Assembly: GCF_010994275.1 (NCBI RefSeq)
Contig: NZ_WMCD01000010.1
Coordinates: forward strand, 1-64,000
Direction of reading: 5' to 3'
DNA: 64,000 bases
Source: Cyclobacterium jeungdonense
Lineage (GTDB): Bacteria > Bacteroidota > Bacteroidia > Cytophagales > Cyclobacteriaceae
Part shown: positions 31,272 through 40,192 of the stretch, one piece after another
How the letters are laid out: each line of letters begins with the position of its first letter
How positions within the stretch are numbered: the stretch's first letter is position 1
Made by a program: the position numbers and the translations under genes
The notes under the pieces: generated by a model
The model's database searches: none
What the model saw: the letters and a program-made list of their open reading frames with translations, nothing else
Told to the model about the DNA's origin: nothing

Positions 31272-32660
31272 AACGATCGAATAAAAATCCCCATTTTCTC
31301 CCCTTTGCCTATCCTCATTTTGTTGCTGGTAATGTTGGTGGGTCTTCCGCTATACGGGCAAAATAATATGGTTTGGAAAACCGGGACAGATAAATTCAAA
31401 ATCACGCCACAAACTCCCCTTTGGATGGCTGGGTACGGTCATCGTGATCATCCAGCGCAGGGAAAATACAGCGAACTTTGGGTCAAGGTAATTGCTTTTG
31501 AGGACCAACAGGGAAACACCGCTGTCCTGCTAACTTCGGATTTACTGGGGCTTCCAGGCAAAATGTCTGAAAAAATCCGTACCGCGATTTACCAACAATA
31601 CGGGCTAACCAAATCGCAGGTGATCCTCAACAGTTCCCATACTCACTCCGGGCCGGTTCTGGAGGCTGCACTTTACGATATCTATCCGCTGGATGAGCAA
31701 CAGCAGCAGCGTATTTCGGAATACAGCCGCCAACTGGAGCAGGACATCGTGGAAAGCGTGGGCAGGGCATTGGAAAACAGGGCACCTTCCAGAGTATATG
31801 CTGCAAACGGAACGGCTCGTTTTCAGGTCAACCGACGAAATAATAAAGAGAGTGAAATTCACCTGCTCACCGAATTAAAGGGTCCCATTGACCATGCGGT
31901 TCCAGTAATCAAGGTTACTGATTTACAAGACCGGATAACGGCCGTTCTTTTCGGATATGCCTGCCATCCTACCGTGCTAAGCCAGTACTCCTGGTCTGCT
32001 GATTATCCGGGATACGCGCAGGAAACCCTTGAAGAAAATCATCCGGGTGCCATGGCCCTCTTTTTTCAAGGAGCTGCCGGAGATCAAAACCCACTTCCCC
32101 GACGAACAGTCCCCCTGGCCAGGCAGTACGGAAAAGAATTAGCCGCAGCAGTAGAAAGGGTATTGGAAGAAGACATGAAAACATTGGATCCCGAACTAAG
32201 CTATGCCTATGAGGAAATAGACCTGGCACTGAACCCTCCCATGAGCCGGGAAACCTTGGAAACAATGATTGCTGAAGAAAGTGGCTATATGAAGCGATGG
32301 GCCGAACGGATGCTTGAGGAACAAAAAAAAGGACTAAACCCGGATTCCTCCTACCCGTTTCCCATTCAGGTCTGGAAATTAGGTGAGCAGGTTCTTTTCT
32401 CGATGGGTGGGGAATCCACCATCGGATATGCCAACCGTCTGAAAGCCAAATATGGACCGGAGGTTTTCGTAATGGCGTATAGTAACGATGTGATGGGTTA
32501 CATTCCCACTGAGATCATCCTGCAAGAAGGCGGTTATGAAGGCTATTCCTCTCAAATGGTTTATGGCCTGCACAACTCCTGGAAAGCCGGGCTGGAAGAG
32601 CAAATTCTCTCCACCTTTGACGCCCTGGCACGTCAACTAACTATTCCTGCAAATCCTTAA
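31266..32660 (+). CDS. Secreted neutral/alkaline ceramidase-like protein
   Basis: The 464-residue protein has a signal peptide (ending LYGQ) and the N-terminal domain of the neutral/alkaline ceramidase family (PF04734). Metal-ligand candidates are H125 and H127 in SSHTHSGP and H234 in GYACHPT. Where true ceramidases have a nucleophilic serine (GDxSPN), this protein reads GDQNP (272-276), and the usual C-terminal Ig-like domain is absent. Such short homologues are common beside glycan-degradation genes in Bacteroidota and Planctomycetes; ceramidase activity should not be assumed. An ATG at 31188 is in frame but lies within repeat copy 2, so 31266 is the true start. Confidence 0.75.
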   Translation: MKNDRIKIPIFSPLPILILLLVMLVGLPLYGQNNMVWKTGTDKFKITPQTPLWMAGYGHRDHPAQGKYSELWVKVIAFEDQQGNTAVLLTSDLLGLPGKMSEKIRTAIYQQYGLTKSQVILNSSHTHSGPVLEAALYDIYPLDEQQQQRISEYSRQLEQDIVESVGRALENRAPSRVYAANGTARFQVNRRNNKESEIHLLTELKGPIDHAVPVIKVTDLQDRITAVLFGYACHPTVLSQYSWSADYPGYAQETLEENHPGAMALFFQGAAGDQNPLPRRTVPLARQYGKELAAAVERVLEEDMKTLDPELSYAYEEIDLALNPPMSRETLETMIAEESGYMKRWAERMLEEQKKGLNPDSSYPFPIQVWKLGEQVLFSMGGESTIGYANRLKAKYGPEVFVMAYSNDVMGYIPTEIILQEGGYEGYSSQMVYGLHNSWKAGLEEQILSTFDALARQLTIPANP

Positions 32661-32692
32661 TACAAACACCTTCAAGATCTAACATGGCTTTT

Positions 32693-32839
32693 ATGAAATC
32701 GAGCATGACGAAAACGTCACACACTGGGATGATTATCAATCATGCGAGATTCTCCCGATTTATCATCGGGACAGGCTATCCCGACCTTCGGTGCGGGACA
32801 GGTTATGACCGCTGAAAAAAAAAATATAAACAGATGAAA
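32693..32839 (+). repeat. Start-codon repeat, copy 3 (two hairpin inserts)
   Basis: A 147-bp copy begins 32 bases after the ceramidase-like stop and ends on the start codon (32834) of the DUF1080 gene. After GAGATTCT it carries two tandem hairpin inserts of the form CCCGA-loop-CGGGACAGG. Its short frame (40 codons from 32693) ends in TGA at 32813-32815. Confidence 0.8.
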
Positions 32840-33535
32840 CTACACAAACACTTATTTCTGATTGGAACGGCTTGCTTTTGCTTTTTAATAAATTCCCAGC
32901 TGAAGGCACAGGGCAGCGATTACGAGGTACTATTTGACGGGAAGTCCATGGAAAAGTGGAGAGGAAAACAATCCGCTACTTTTCCGGAAAAAGGATGGAA
33001 GGTAGAAAATGGTTTGCTTTTCCTGGATAGCAAGGGAGGCGGGGATATCATCACGAGGGAAACATATGGTGACTTTGAACTGGTATTTGAATTTAACCTG
33101 ACACCCTCTGCCAATAGCGGTATCAAATACTTTGTGGACACCCTGTACAAGGGCGATACGGAAAAAATGATGGTCAATGGTCCTGAATATCAAATCATTG
33201 ATGATTACAACTACCCAGGCATTAAGGAGGATCCCAACGGGCTGAGTTCTACTGCCGCTGCGTATTTGTTATATCCCCCAAAAAATAAAACCCTGCATCC
33301 AGCGGGAGAATGGAATACGGGCAAAATTGTGGCCAAGGGAAAAAAAGTAACGCACTGGCTGAATGGTCAAAAGGTGGTCAGTTACCAGCGTGGAAGCAGG
33401 GATTTTCTGAAAAGGAAAGCATCCACTAAGTTTAAAGACGATACTGAATACGGGGAGTTGGAAAGCGGCCATATACTGCTAACAGACCATGGTGATAAAG
33501 TGTATTTCCGGAATATCAAAATTAAAGAATTATAA
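32834..33535 (+). CDS. Secreted DUF1080 (3-keto-disaccharide hydrolase-type) protein
   Basis: The 233-residue protein has a signal peptide (about 1-25, ending LKAQ) and one jelly-roll domain of the DUF1080/3-keto-disaccharide hydrolase family (PF06439). Family landmarks are LFDGKSMEKWRG, ITRETYGDFEL, NSGIKYFV, GPEYQIIDD and the closing GHILLTDHGDKVYFRNIKIKEL-type strand. Characterised relatives hydrolyse 3-keto-glycosides made by periplasmic sugar oxidoreductases. That would fit the FAD oxidoreductase at 25437, although this link is inferred. It is the last gene of the plus-strand run. The start codon belongs to repeat copy 3. Confidence 0.85.
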   Translation: MKLHKHLFLIGTACFCFLINSQLKAQGSDYEVLFDGKSMEKWRGKQSATFPEKGWKVENGLLFLDSKGGGDIITRETYGDFELVFEFNLTPSANSGIKYFVDTLYKGDTEKMMVNGPEYQIIDDYNYPGIKEDPNGLSSTAAAYLLYPPKNKTLHPAGEWNTGKIVAKGKKVTHWLNGQKVVSYQRGSRDFLKRKASTKFKDDTEYGELESGHILLTDHGDKVYFRNIKIKEL

Positions 33536-33860
33536 AACTGAATTTGCACTTCGTCTGATGTAAAGCAATCAATCGCTATACTATGCGCTTTTTTTCTCGC
33601 CGCGAGCGCGGAGAATGCGCAGCGGACGCGGCGGGTGCTTTCCTATGTTTATAATTGTCTTTAAGCGGCCATATGGAATCTCGCATAGTTGATAATCTTC
33701 CCGGTGTGTGACCGGTAGGTCGTGCTCGATTTCATCTGTTCACAGGGACATTCTCTCCTATTCAGCTAATCGTAAGAACGACTTCCTCTGGATTGCATCG
33801 CGCTGCGGTCTCCGCGACATCGCTGCAACCGCTGCGTGAAACCCCTTACAGAAATCTTGT
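33536..33860. other. Convergent intergenic region with GC-rich patches
   Basis: The gap between two convergent genes contains repeat copy 4, a GC-rich stretch at about 33598-33640 and another near 33800-33840. It has no coding frame. No standard terminator with a T-run is visible. Confidence 0.45.
33640..33735 (-). repeat. Start-codon repeat, copy 4 (orphan)
   Basis: Read on the minus strand, it starts ATGAAATCGAGC at 33735, keeps the CGAGATTCCATA middle and ends ATTATAAACATAGGAAA. The terminal ATG is damaged to ATAG and no gene follows. It contains a 24-codon frame (33735-33661) similar to that of copy 1. Confidence 0.75.
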
Positions 33861-35990
33861 CTATTTATACTCTTCCAGCATCAACTCAAGCCTATCCTCC
33901 ATGTGACGGTTGATTTTCGAATCTTGGGTCAATTCCCAATAGCTTTGATCCTTTAAAACCAAAACCTGAGTCGCGACGATCCAGCTTTGCGTCCAACCCG
34001 TCAGGGTGCCCCAAGCTCCCCAGCCCACATCCGCATTGGAGGCCCAGAATTCCCATCGTTCGAAGTCAAAAGCCCGGAACCAGGCACCGTCAATGTCTTC
34101 AAACCGATCGCTTTTTACTTGAATCCTTGTCAAAAAATCGGACAATTTCAGCAAAGCTGCCTCATATTCCGGATTGCCCGTGGCGTGGGCTGCCTCATTC
34201 AAACTAAAAAAAGCGAAATTACTGGTATACAACATGTCAGCAATAGGGTCACCATTTTCAAAAATAAGTGGAGCCTCGTGTAAGCCATACTCCTGATTGG
34301 AGCGGGTACGGCCATACCTTCCTTTATCGTTGCCTCCCAATTCTTCCCGGATAGCCCCGCTTTCCATCTGGTTTTCCAATAACTTACTTACGATCCGGTC
34401 CAGCCAGGCACGGTGTTCGGCGGTATCTTCCACCCGAACCAGCCAGGCCAGGGGCAAAATCATCCGGGCTCTTTCCTGTTGAATGCCATTGGTCCACAAC
34501 CATTCCTCAGGATAGGCCTCCATCGTAATTTTAATGGCACTTTTTGCCTTTTCCAAAAGCGGTTCGTAGCCGGTTTTGTCATAAAGCCACAGATAGAGTG
34601 CCCACATCCAGGATTCAAAATGAGGTGCTGGATTGACAAGATCCCTGTTCCAGTAATGCTTCCAGCCCAGGCGCTGCAAATCCTTATTTTCAATCCGGTT
34701 GATACGAAAACCTTGCTTACCCGTGGTTCTGAAATTGGCAAGAATGGCTTCGGCCATTTCCTGATTCCAGGTATCTTTTTCCATAAAGGCCATCGCACCC
34801 AAAATCCCCAGAATTGCGCGGGCATTATCGTCGCCGTAATAAACATGGGGGTGGGTATGAGACCAGCCTATCAGGCCGAAAGCGGCTGAATCGGGATGAT
34901 TTCTGGGACCCTTCCTTAAATTTTCGTTAAAAATAAAGTTTACCAGGTTTTTGGACGTGGAGAAATGCTCCGGCTGATCCAGCAGGCTCCCAGCGGCAGC
35001 AAGGGCAAAAGCCCCTTCTCCTTGCACATCGGCTCTAATCCAATAGCGGTATTGCTGGCTGCCATCGAAATAAATATTGGAGGAATGTCCTTCCAGCAGG
35101 CCGTCGCTACCATCTCCAATGGGAAAATGCCTTGGAACCGGTGGACCAACGGGATTGGTACCATCTCCCTGGTAGCGTAGCCATCGGTCTTTCCAGTCGG
35201 GATGAATAAAAAATTTCCCTTTGGAAAACCAGTCCACACCGTTTTTCACACTATTTTCTTTATCCGCCCTGGTAAGTAGTGTACCCTGATCAAAGGCAGG
35301 CTCCAGGTAGCGGGGCCAGTTGGAAAAGGAAAACTCCTGCTTTCCGGTAAGCTGCGTTATCAGGTGCGCCCAAACCTTTTTCCAATGCTCTTGAGGCCCA
35401 TACCGGCCTTTGGCAAAATCAGAAAGTTTTGTCAACGAAACAAAACCCGAACCTTTCGAAACTAACAATGGATGCACCGGCACCCCTTCCAATCCGTAGG
35501 GAGCAATATCTAACCCCGCCACCTTTGCCAAAACCAACAAGGGATCCGCGTTTTCCACAGGAATCACATGGCAATCATTGATACCCAAAATGCGCATGGC
35601 CGGAAGGCTTTCTCCAAAATGGTCGCCTGCCACCACCCCTCTTTCCAGGCGTGTTTGCATCACTTGCCCCTGACTTTTTAAACCCGGAATATCCTCTGGA
35701 TACTCGAGGTAATAGCGAATGTGCTTATCGTTCATCACTTGAAAAAACTCCTCTGGCAACTGCACCCTGCTGCTAGGGTATTGGTCTGCCAACAAAAGCA
35801 GTGTGGCCTCGGGGGGAATCCCTTCCATAGCAGCTTCTGGGTCCGGGTAAAACTCCAGCTCAAAGCCCTCGCCTGAAAGCCAGCCAACCAGATCGGTATC
35901 GGGCGATCCTACCACATAAATGACTTGTCCAAAACTATAACTACCATTCAGAACCAAAAAAAACAGCAAAAGGAAGCAGGATTTACGCAT
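33861..35990 (-). CDS. Large secreted protein, probable alpha/alpha-barrel glycan-active enzyme
   Basis: I do not recognise a named family for this 709-residue protein. A signal peptide (about 1-21, ending SFGQ) is followed by a Rossmann-like region (about 22-200) that resembles the start of ThuA/GATase-like domains. The long helical C-terminal part (about 330-690) is rich in W, Y and H and has spaced motifs such as DDNARAILG, HFESWMWALYLWLYDKTG and ELGGNDKGRYGRTRSN. This looks like a six-hairpin (alpha/alpha) toroid of the kind found in glycoside hydrolases and lyases. Neighbours support a carbohydrate role. It is monocistronic on the minus strand, divergent from 36217. Confidence 0.6.
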   Translation of the reverse strand: MRKSCFLLLFFLVLNGSYSFGQVIYVVGSPDTDLVGWLSGEGFELEFYPDPEAAMEGIPPEATLLLLADQYPSSRVQLPEEFFQVMNDKHIRYYLEYPEDIPGLKSQGQVMQTRLERGVVAGDHFGESLPAMRILGINDCHVIPVENADPLLVLAKVAGLDIAPYGLEGVPVHPLLVSKGSGFVSLTKLSDFAKGRYGPQEHWKKVWAHLITQLTGKQEFSFSNWPRYLEPAFDQGTLLTRADKENSVKNGVDWFSKGKFFIHPDWKDRWLRYQGDGTNPVGPPVPRHFPIGDGSDGLLEGHSSNIYFDGSQQYRYWIRADVQGEGAFALAAAGSLLDQPEHFSTSKNLVNFIFNENLRKGPRNHPDSAAFGLIGWSHTHPHVYYGDDNARAILGILGAMAFMEKDTWNQEMAEAILANFRTTGKQGFRINRIENKDLQRLGWKHYWNRDLVNPAPHFESWMWALYLWLYDKTGYEPLLEKAKSAIKITMEAYPEEWLWTNGIQQERARMILPLAWLVRVEDTAEHRAWLDRIVSKLLENQMESGAIREELGGNDKGRYGRTRSNQEYGLHEAPLIFENGDPIADMLYTSNFAFFSLNEAAHATGNPEYEAALLKLSDFLTRIQVKSDRFEDIDGAWFRAFDFERWEFWASNADVGWGAWGTLTGWTQSWIVATQVLVLKDQSYWELTQDSKINRHMEDRLELMLEEYK

Positions 35991-36216
35991 AAGGAAAGGG
36001 ATCTGTTTCTAATTAAAATCAACAGCCAATATACTGCATTAGCCCTGAATCTGAAACCAAAAAATGGGAGGAAAATTGAATTTTACTACTAAAATTTAGG
36101 AATTATAATGCATTGACCTGCAATTATTTAGCTCTCCAGCTGAAATAATCGCTAAGGAATAGTGAAAAAGAATAGAAATTCTTAAATTTAAAAAAACATT
36201 CTTTAAATCAATTAAA

Positions 36217-38025
36217 ATGCATTTCAAATTCTTATTCGCATGGATTCTTCTTTTTTCTGGCGGAAATGCAACCTCCGCTTCGGATCTTGCTGTAAAAGAT
36301 TCCATACTTAGGGAAAGTGCTCCCGAAGAGGGATCCTGGAGAATCATTAATAAGGGAGCTGGTGGAAATAATTCCCTGGATCTTCTGGCACGGCTGGACC
36401 GCGATGTATTGAGTGAAAACCCCGACATGGTTTTTATTTTGGCTGGCATGCACGACATGATCAACCTGCATAAATTTTTGGATTACGGCACCTTTCGAAA
36501 GTCTTACCAAAAAATCATCAACAAGCTTAAGGACGAGGGTATAGAAACGGTATTGATGAGTCTTACCCCAGTAGATACCAATGCCATTTCCGGTCGGTAT
36601 GAATTATCTTTTTTTGATTCACCCCCTCTTACGCGAATTCAAAGGGCAAATGAAATCATCGCCGATCTTGCCAAAGTGAACGGACTTCCGATGATTGACC
36701 TATATCAGGAATTTGTTTCAAGAAAATCCCCCAACCCGGGGAAAAGCTCGCTTATCCGGAACTTGGCCAATTCCGGTAAAGCTGATGGGGTCCATCCGAC
36801 CAGTGAAGGTAATAGAATCATCGCCGAACAAATTTTTAACTTTTTAGTGGCTAAGGGAAAGATAAGAGAAAAGAAAAGCATGGTTTTTTTCGGTGATAGC
36901 ATCACCTTCGGCCAGGGGGTGAAAGGAAGTGGTACCAGTCAAGGGCAAACCTTTCCCGCCTATCTTAAAAAAATGGTCCAGTGGGATGAATTGGCACCCT
37001 ATTTTTCCATTCCTTATGTATACGAAGAAGTAGAAGGGAATTTCAGCGACCCTTTTGTTTTCGATGACGGCCATGTGGTAACTGATCTGGCCGATTGGAA
37101 AGAACGACGAAAAGAAATCCTTCAAAAATGGCATGGAATGATGGGAAAATGGCCCGAAATGAATACGCAGCCAACTTTTGAAATTTTGGATACCAAGGAG
37201 AAAGAATACTTCGTCCAGAAAAAGATTCGTTTCGAATGGGTTCCCGGGCAATGGACTGAGGGATATTTACTACTGCCCTATGGAGCTAAAAACCGGCCGG
37301 CGGTGGTTACCGTCTATTACGAGCCGGAAACGGCTATCGGCGAGGGAAAACCCAACCGAGATTTTGCCCTTCAGCTGGCCAAAAGGGGATTTGTCACCCT
37401 TTCCCTCGGAACTACTGCTACGACGGAGAATCAAACCTATTCGATTTACTATCCGCATATAGACAGCGCTACCGTACAACCCCTCTCCATGCTGGCCTAT
37501 GCAGCAGGCAACGCCTGGCACCTGCTTGCCTCCCTCCCCGAAGTTGACAAAGAAAAAATTGGAATCACAGGCCATTCCTACGGTGGTAAATGGGCAATGT
37601 TTGCTTCCTGCCTCTTCGAAAAATACGCCGCAGCTGCCTGGTCGGATCCTGGTATTGTATTTGATGAAACCAGAACGGATATTAACTACTGGGAGCCCTG
37701 GTACCTTGGCTACCATCCCAGACCCTGGAGAAACCGGGGCATTCCTACCGAGGAAAACCCTGCCAAAGGGCTGTATCCGGAGTTGGTAAAAAACGGCATG
37801 AACCTACACGAATTGCATGTACTCATGGCTCCAAGGCCTTTTTTGGTTTCAGGAGGCTCGGAAGACTCACAGGACCGTTGGGTTCCGCTGAATTATAGCT
37901 TGAGAGCAAACAATTTTTTTGGAGTAACAAACAGGGTTGGCATGAGTAACCGTCCGGACCATTCTCCCAATCCCGAATCCAATGAAATCATTTATTCTTT
38001 TTTCGAATACTACCTCGCTCCATGA
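36217..38025 (+). CDS. Secreted esterase with a permuted SGNH domain plus alpha/beta-hydrolase domain
   Basis: This 602-residue protein has a probable signal peptide (1-22). An SGNH/GDSL-type region follows in which block II (NKGAGGN, 46-51), block III (AGMHD, 76-80, His in place of the usual Asn) and block V (DGVHP, 190-194) are present, but block I is missing from its usual N-terminal place. Block I (FFGDSITFGQG, nucleophile S228) instead comes after block V, with its usual helix PAYLKKMV. A complete alpha/beta-hydrolase domain follows (about 300-602) with the nucleophile motif GHSYGG (S454). Both domains suggest deacetylation or de-esterification of glycans. It converges with the DapA-like gene with only two bases between the stops. 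Confidence 0.75.
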   Translation: MHFKFLFAWILLFSGGNATSASDLAVKDSILRESAPEEGSWRIINKGAGGNNSLDLLARLDRDVLSENPDMVFILAGMHDMINLHKFLDYGTFRKSYQKIINKLKDEGIETVLMSLTPVDTNAISGRYELSFFDSPPLTRIQRANEIIADLAKVNGLPMIDLYQEFVSRKSPNPGKSSLIRNLANSGKADGVHPTSEGNRIIAEQIFNFLVAKGKIREKKSMVFFGDSITFGQGVKGSGTSQGQTFPAYLKKMVQWDELAPYFSIPYVYEEVEGNFSDPFVFDDGHVVTDLADWKERRKEILQKWHGMMGKWPEMNTQPTFEILDTKEKEYFVQKKIRFEWVPGQWTEGYLLLPYGAKNRPAVVTVYYEPETAIGEGKPNRDFALQLAKRGFVTLSLGTTATTENQTYSIYYPHIDSATVQPLSMLAYAAGNAWHLLASLPEVDKEKIGITGHSYGGKWAMFASCLFEKYAAAAWSDPGIVFDETRTDINYWEPWYLGYHPRPWRNRGIPTEENPAKGLYPELVKNGMNLHELHVLMAPRPFLVSGGSEDSQDRWVPLNYSLRANNFFGVTNRVGMSNRPDHSPNPESNEIIYSFFEYYLAP

Positions 38026-38027
38026 GA

Positions 38028-39089
38028 CTAGGTAAGAAACCGGTTTAGGTTTTTCCGAACAAATGCATCGTCATGCAACCAGGGATAATCGGCATAAATC
38101 CGGTCGATCTCCTCCCGTTGACCGGGAGACAATTGTTCTTCCTCACTCAGGCACCAGATGCCTGAGAGCAATCCCTGCCTTCGCAAAACTTCATGAATGC
38201 CGGAAATACAACCTTTAAATTGATTTTTGGGATCAAAAATGGCGGCATTGGCATCGGTAATCTGCACGCCTAACGAAAGGAGTTCACTTATTCCTTCTCC
38301 CTCATTTTCCAGGCATCTTTTTACTTCTTTGAGAAGGGATACAGCCTGGGAAGTCCATACGGCCCAATGCCCTAATAACCCACCAACTATTCTTTTGGTT
38401 ACCTTTTGCCCGTTTACCAGAACCGTATAATCTGTCAATAAATCGGCTACGATATTATCGTCGTTTCCTGTATACAAGGCTATTTCGTCCGGCCTTCCGG
38501 AAGCGCATACCGCCCGCACCACGTCCAGTGTTTGGTACCGATTAAAAGGAGCCATTTTTATTGCCTTCACATTGGGAATCTGCGCAAAATCTTTCCAAAA
38601 GTCATAGCTTAATAACCTACCGCCAGCGGAAGGCTGCAGGTAAAATCCAAAGAGAGGAATTTCTTCTGCTACTTTTTCCGCTCGGGCGATTAAGTCCTTC
38701 TCTGACCAGTCGCCCAAACCTCCCGCACTTAGCAAACCCAAATCGTAGCCCAGGTCCCTCGCTAACGCTGCCTCTTCGAGGGCCTGTTGCGTGTTCCCCA
38801 CGATTCCGGCCACTTTAATAAAGGGCTTATCAAGTTCCGCAGCCTTAACTTCTTCCATGGCCATTTCCAAAACTGGTTTGAAAAGGTCGTATTTCTTGTC
38901 GCGGATTTCAAACTGGGTACTATGTACGCCCACTGCCATACCGCCGGCACCGGAAGCCAGGTAATAACGTGTCAGAGCCCGTTGGTGTCTTTCGTCCAGC
39001 TTGCGGCGTTCGGTCAATGCCAATGGATGAGCAGGGATGACGGTGCCTTCCTGCAGTTGCTTTTCTATTAGGGAGTCTAACTGATGCAT
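38028..39089 (-). CDS. DapA-family (dihydrodipicolinate synthase-like) aldolase
   Basis: The 353-residue protein belongs to the DHDPS/N-acetylneuraminate lyase superfamily (TIM barrel, class I aldolase). The Schiff-base lysine is K178 in VKAIKMAP, and Y150 in FGFYLQP is the expected catalytic tyrosine. It is longer than the usual 290-300 residues. It is very unlikely to make dihydrodipicolinate, because the context is sugar-related; cleavage of a 2-keto-3-deoxy sugar acid is a reasonable guess. It follows the epimerase-like gene by six bases and is the last gene of the set Nramp-like / epimerase-like / DapA-like. Confidence 0.8.
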   Translation of the reverse strand: MHQLDSLIEKQLQEGTVIPAHPLALTERRKLDERHQRALTRYYLASGAGGMAVGVHSTQFEIRDKKYDLFKPVLEMAMEEVKAAELDKPFIKVAGIVGNTQQALEEAALARDLGYDLGLLSAGGLGDWSEKDLIARAEKVAEEIPLFGFYLQPSAGGRLLSYDFWKDFAQIPNVKAIKMAPFNRYQTLDVVRAVCASGRPDEIALYTGNDDNIVADLLTDYTVLVNGQKVTKRIVGGLLGHWAVWTSQAVSLLKEVKRCLENEGEGISELLSLGVQITDANAAIFDPKNQFKGCISGIHEVLRRQGLLSGIWCLSEEEQLSPGQREEIDRIYADYPWLHDDAFVRKNLNRFLT

Positions 39090-39095
39090 AAGAAT

Positions 39096-40112
39096 CTAAA
39101 ATTTTCCTTCTCTTTCCTGAAAATGAGTAGGTTTGTTTAACGTGGCACCATCTTGCCGTATCCAGGATGCGGTCATTTCGATCATCTCCAGTAGGGAAAC
39201 GGAAGGGTAGCCAAACAAGCGGTGGCTAAGAGCGGCATTGCTTAGCAAGGCCATCGGCTCGGGTTCATGAATAAATTCCGGCGATTTGTTTAGCAGTTCA
39301 CCAAATTTCTCTGCGACCTGGCGTATGCTTACGGTCTCCGGACCCGTTACATTAAGTAGCTTGGGGGGGCTGCTGACATGGAGTAGGGAACGAATAGCTA
39401 TTTCATTGGCATCTCCCTGCCAAATCACATTCATGTGGCCACTTCTCAAATCAATGGGCTCTCCCATATGCACCATTTTTCCAATTTCCAGTAGGTTTCC
39501 ATATCGCATATCAATGGCATAATTCAAGCGATAAATGAGCATGGGAATCCGATATTGATGGCTAAAGTATTCAAAAATCCGTTCCCTGCCTAAACAGGAC
39601 TGCGCGTATTCTCCCAGGGGCTCGGGTGGGGTGCTTTCAGTAGCACCTCCCGAAGCGTAATGCACAAAGGGATATATATTTCCGCTTGAAAACACCACCA
39701 TCCGCGATTCTTTAAATTTTTCTGAAACCCTGCCCGGCAGGTAGGTATTCATTGCCCAGGTGGTGTGGGCATCACCTGAAGTACCAAATTTTTTTCCAGC
39801 CAGGTAGATCACATTTTTTGCAAGTGGTAATGCCTGTAGCTCCTCGTCATTCAGGAGATCCGCGCTAATGCACTGAACACCCTCGTTTTCCAGTTCCTGT
39901 TTTATACTTTCATCTGAAAATCGGGATACGCCGATCACTTGTTTCGCGAGACCTGCCTCCTGAATTGCTCGTAACAGCAACCTGGCAAGACTGGGGCCCA
40001 TTTTACCAGCCACCCCCAACAGTAGTATATCACCATCGATTTTTTGGATATCTTTCACCAATGCGGGAGAGGGCTTACTTAATTTTTCTTCAAGTTCTGC
40101 TATGGTTTTCAT
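39096..40112 (-). CDS. NAD-dependent epimerase/dehydratase-like protein with altered active site
   Basis: This 338-residue extended SDR-type protein has a nucleotide-binding motif, GVAGKMGPSLA, displaced about 33 residues from the N-terminus. The downstream motif is VVFSSGNIYPF, with the catalytic serine position kept. The YxxxK pair appears as EYAQSCLGRE: the tyrosine is present, but the lysine four residues later is cysteine. Family members epimerise, dehydrate or reduce nucleotide sugars or free sugar acids. With the active-site lysine missing, the reaction is uncertain and the protein may be specialised. It is co-transcribed with the DapA-like gene. Confidence 0.75.
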   Translation of the reverse strand: MKTIAELEEKLSKPSPALVKDIQKIDGDILLLGVAGKMGPSLARLLLRAIQEAGLAKQVIGVSRFSDESIKQELENEGVQCISADLLNDEELQALPLAKNVIYLAGKKFGTSGDAHTTWAMNTYLPGRVSEKFKESRMVVFSSGNIYPFVHYASGGATESTPPEPLGEYAQSCLGRERIFEYFSHQYRIPMLIYRLNYAIDMRYGNLLEIGKMVHMGEPIDLRSGHMNVIWQGDANEIAIRSLLHVSSPPKLLNVTGPETVSIRQVAEKFGELLNKSPEFIHEPEPMALLSNAALSHRLFGYPSVSLLEMIEMTASWIRQDGATLNKPTHFQEREGKF

Positions 40113-40192
40113 GAATTCATTGGTTCAGCTATTTCGGGTTTACTACCTTTTCGGCTGCAATTTTTAAACATTTTATCTCAAATGAAACATTT

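Noticed and set aside
31266..32660. Assignment as a working ceramidase
   Set aside because: The nucleophilic serine position reads Q and the C-terminal domain is missing, so only family resemblance is claimed.
38028..39089. Assignment as lysine-pathway dapA
   Set aside because: Length, neighbours and overall sequence fit a sugar-acid aldolase of the same superfamily better than biosynthetic DapA.
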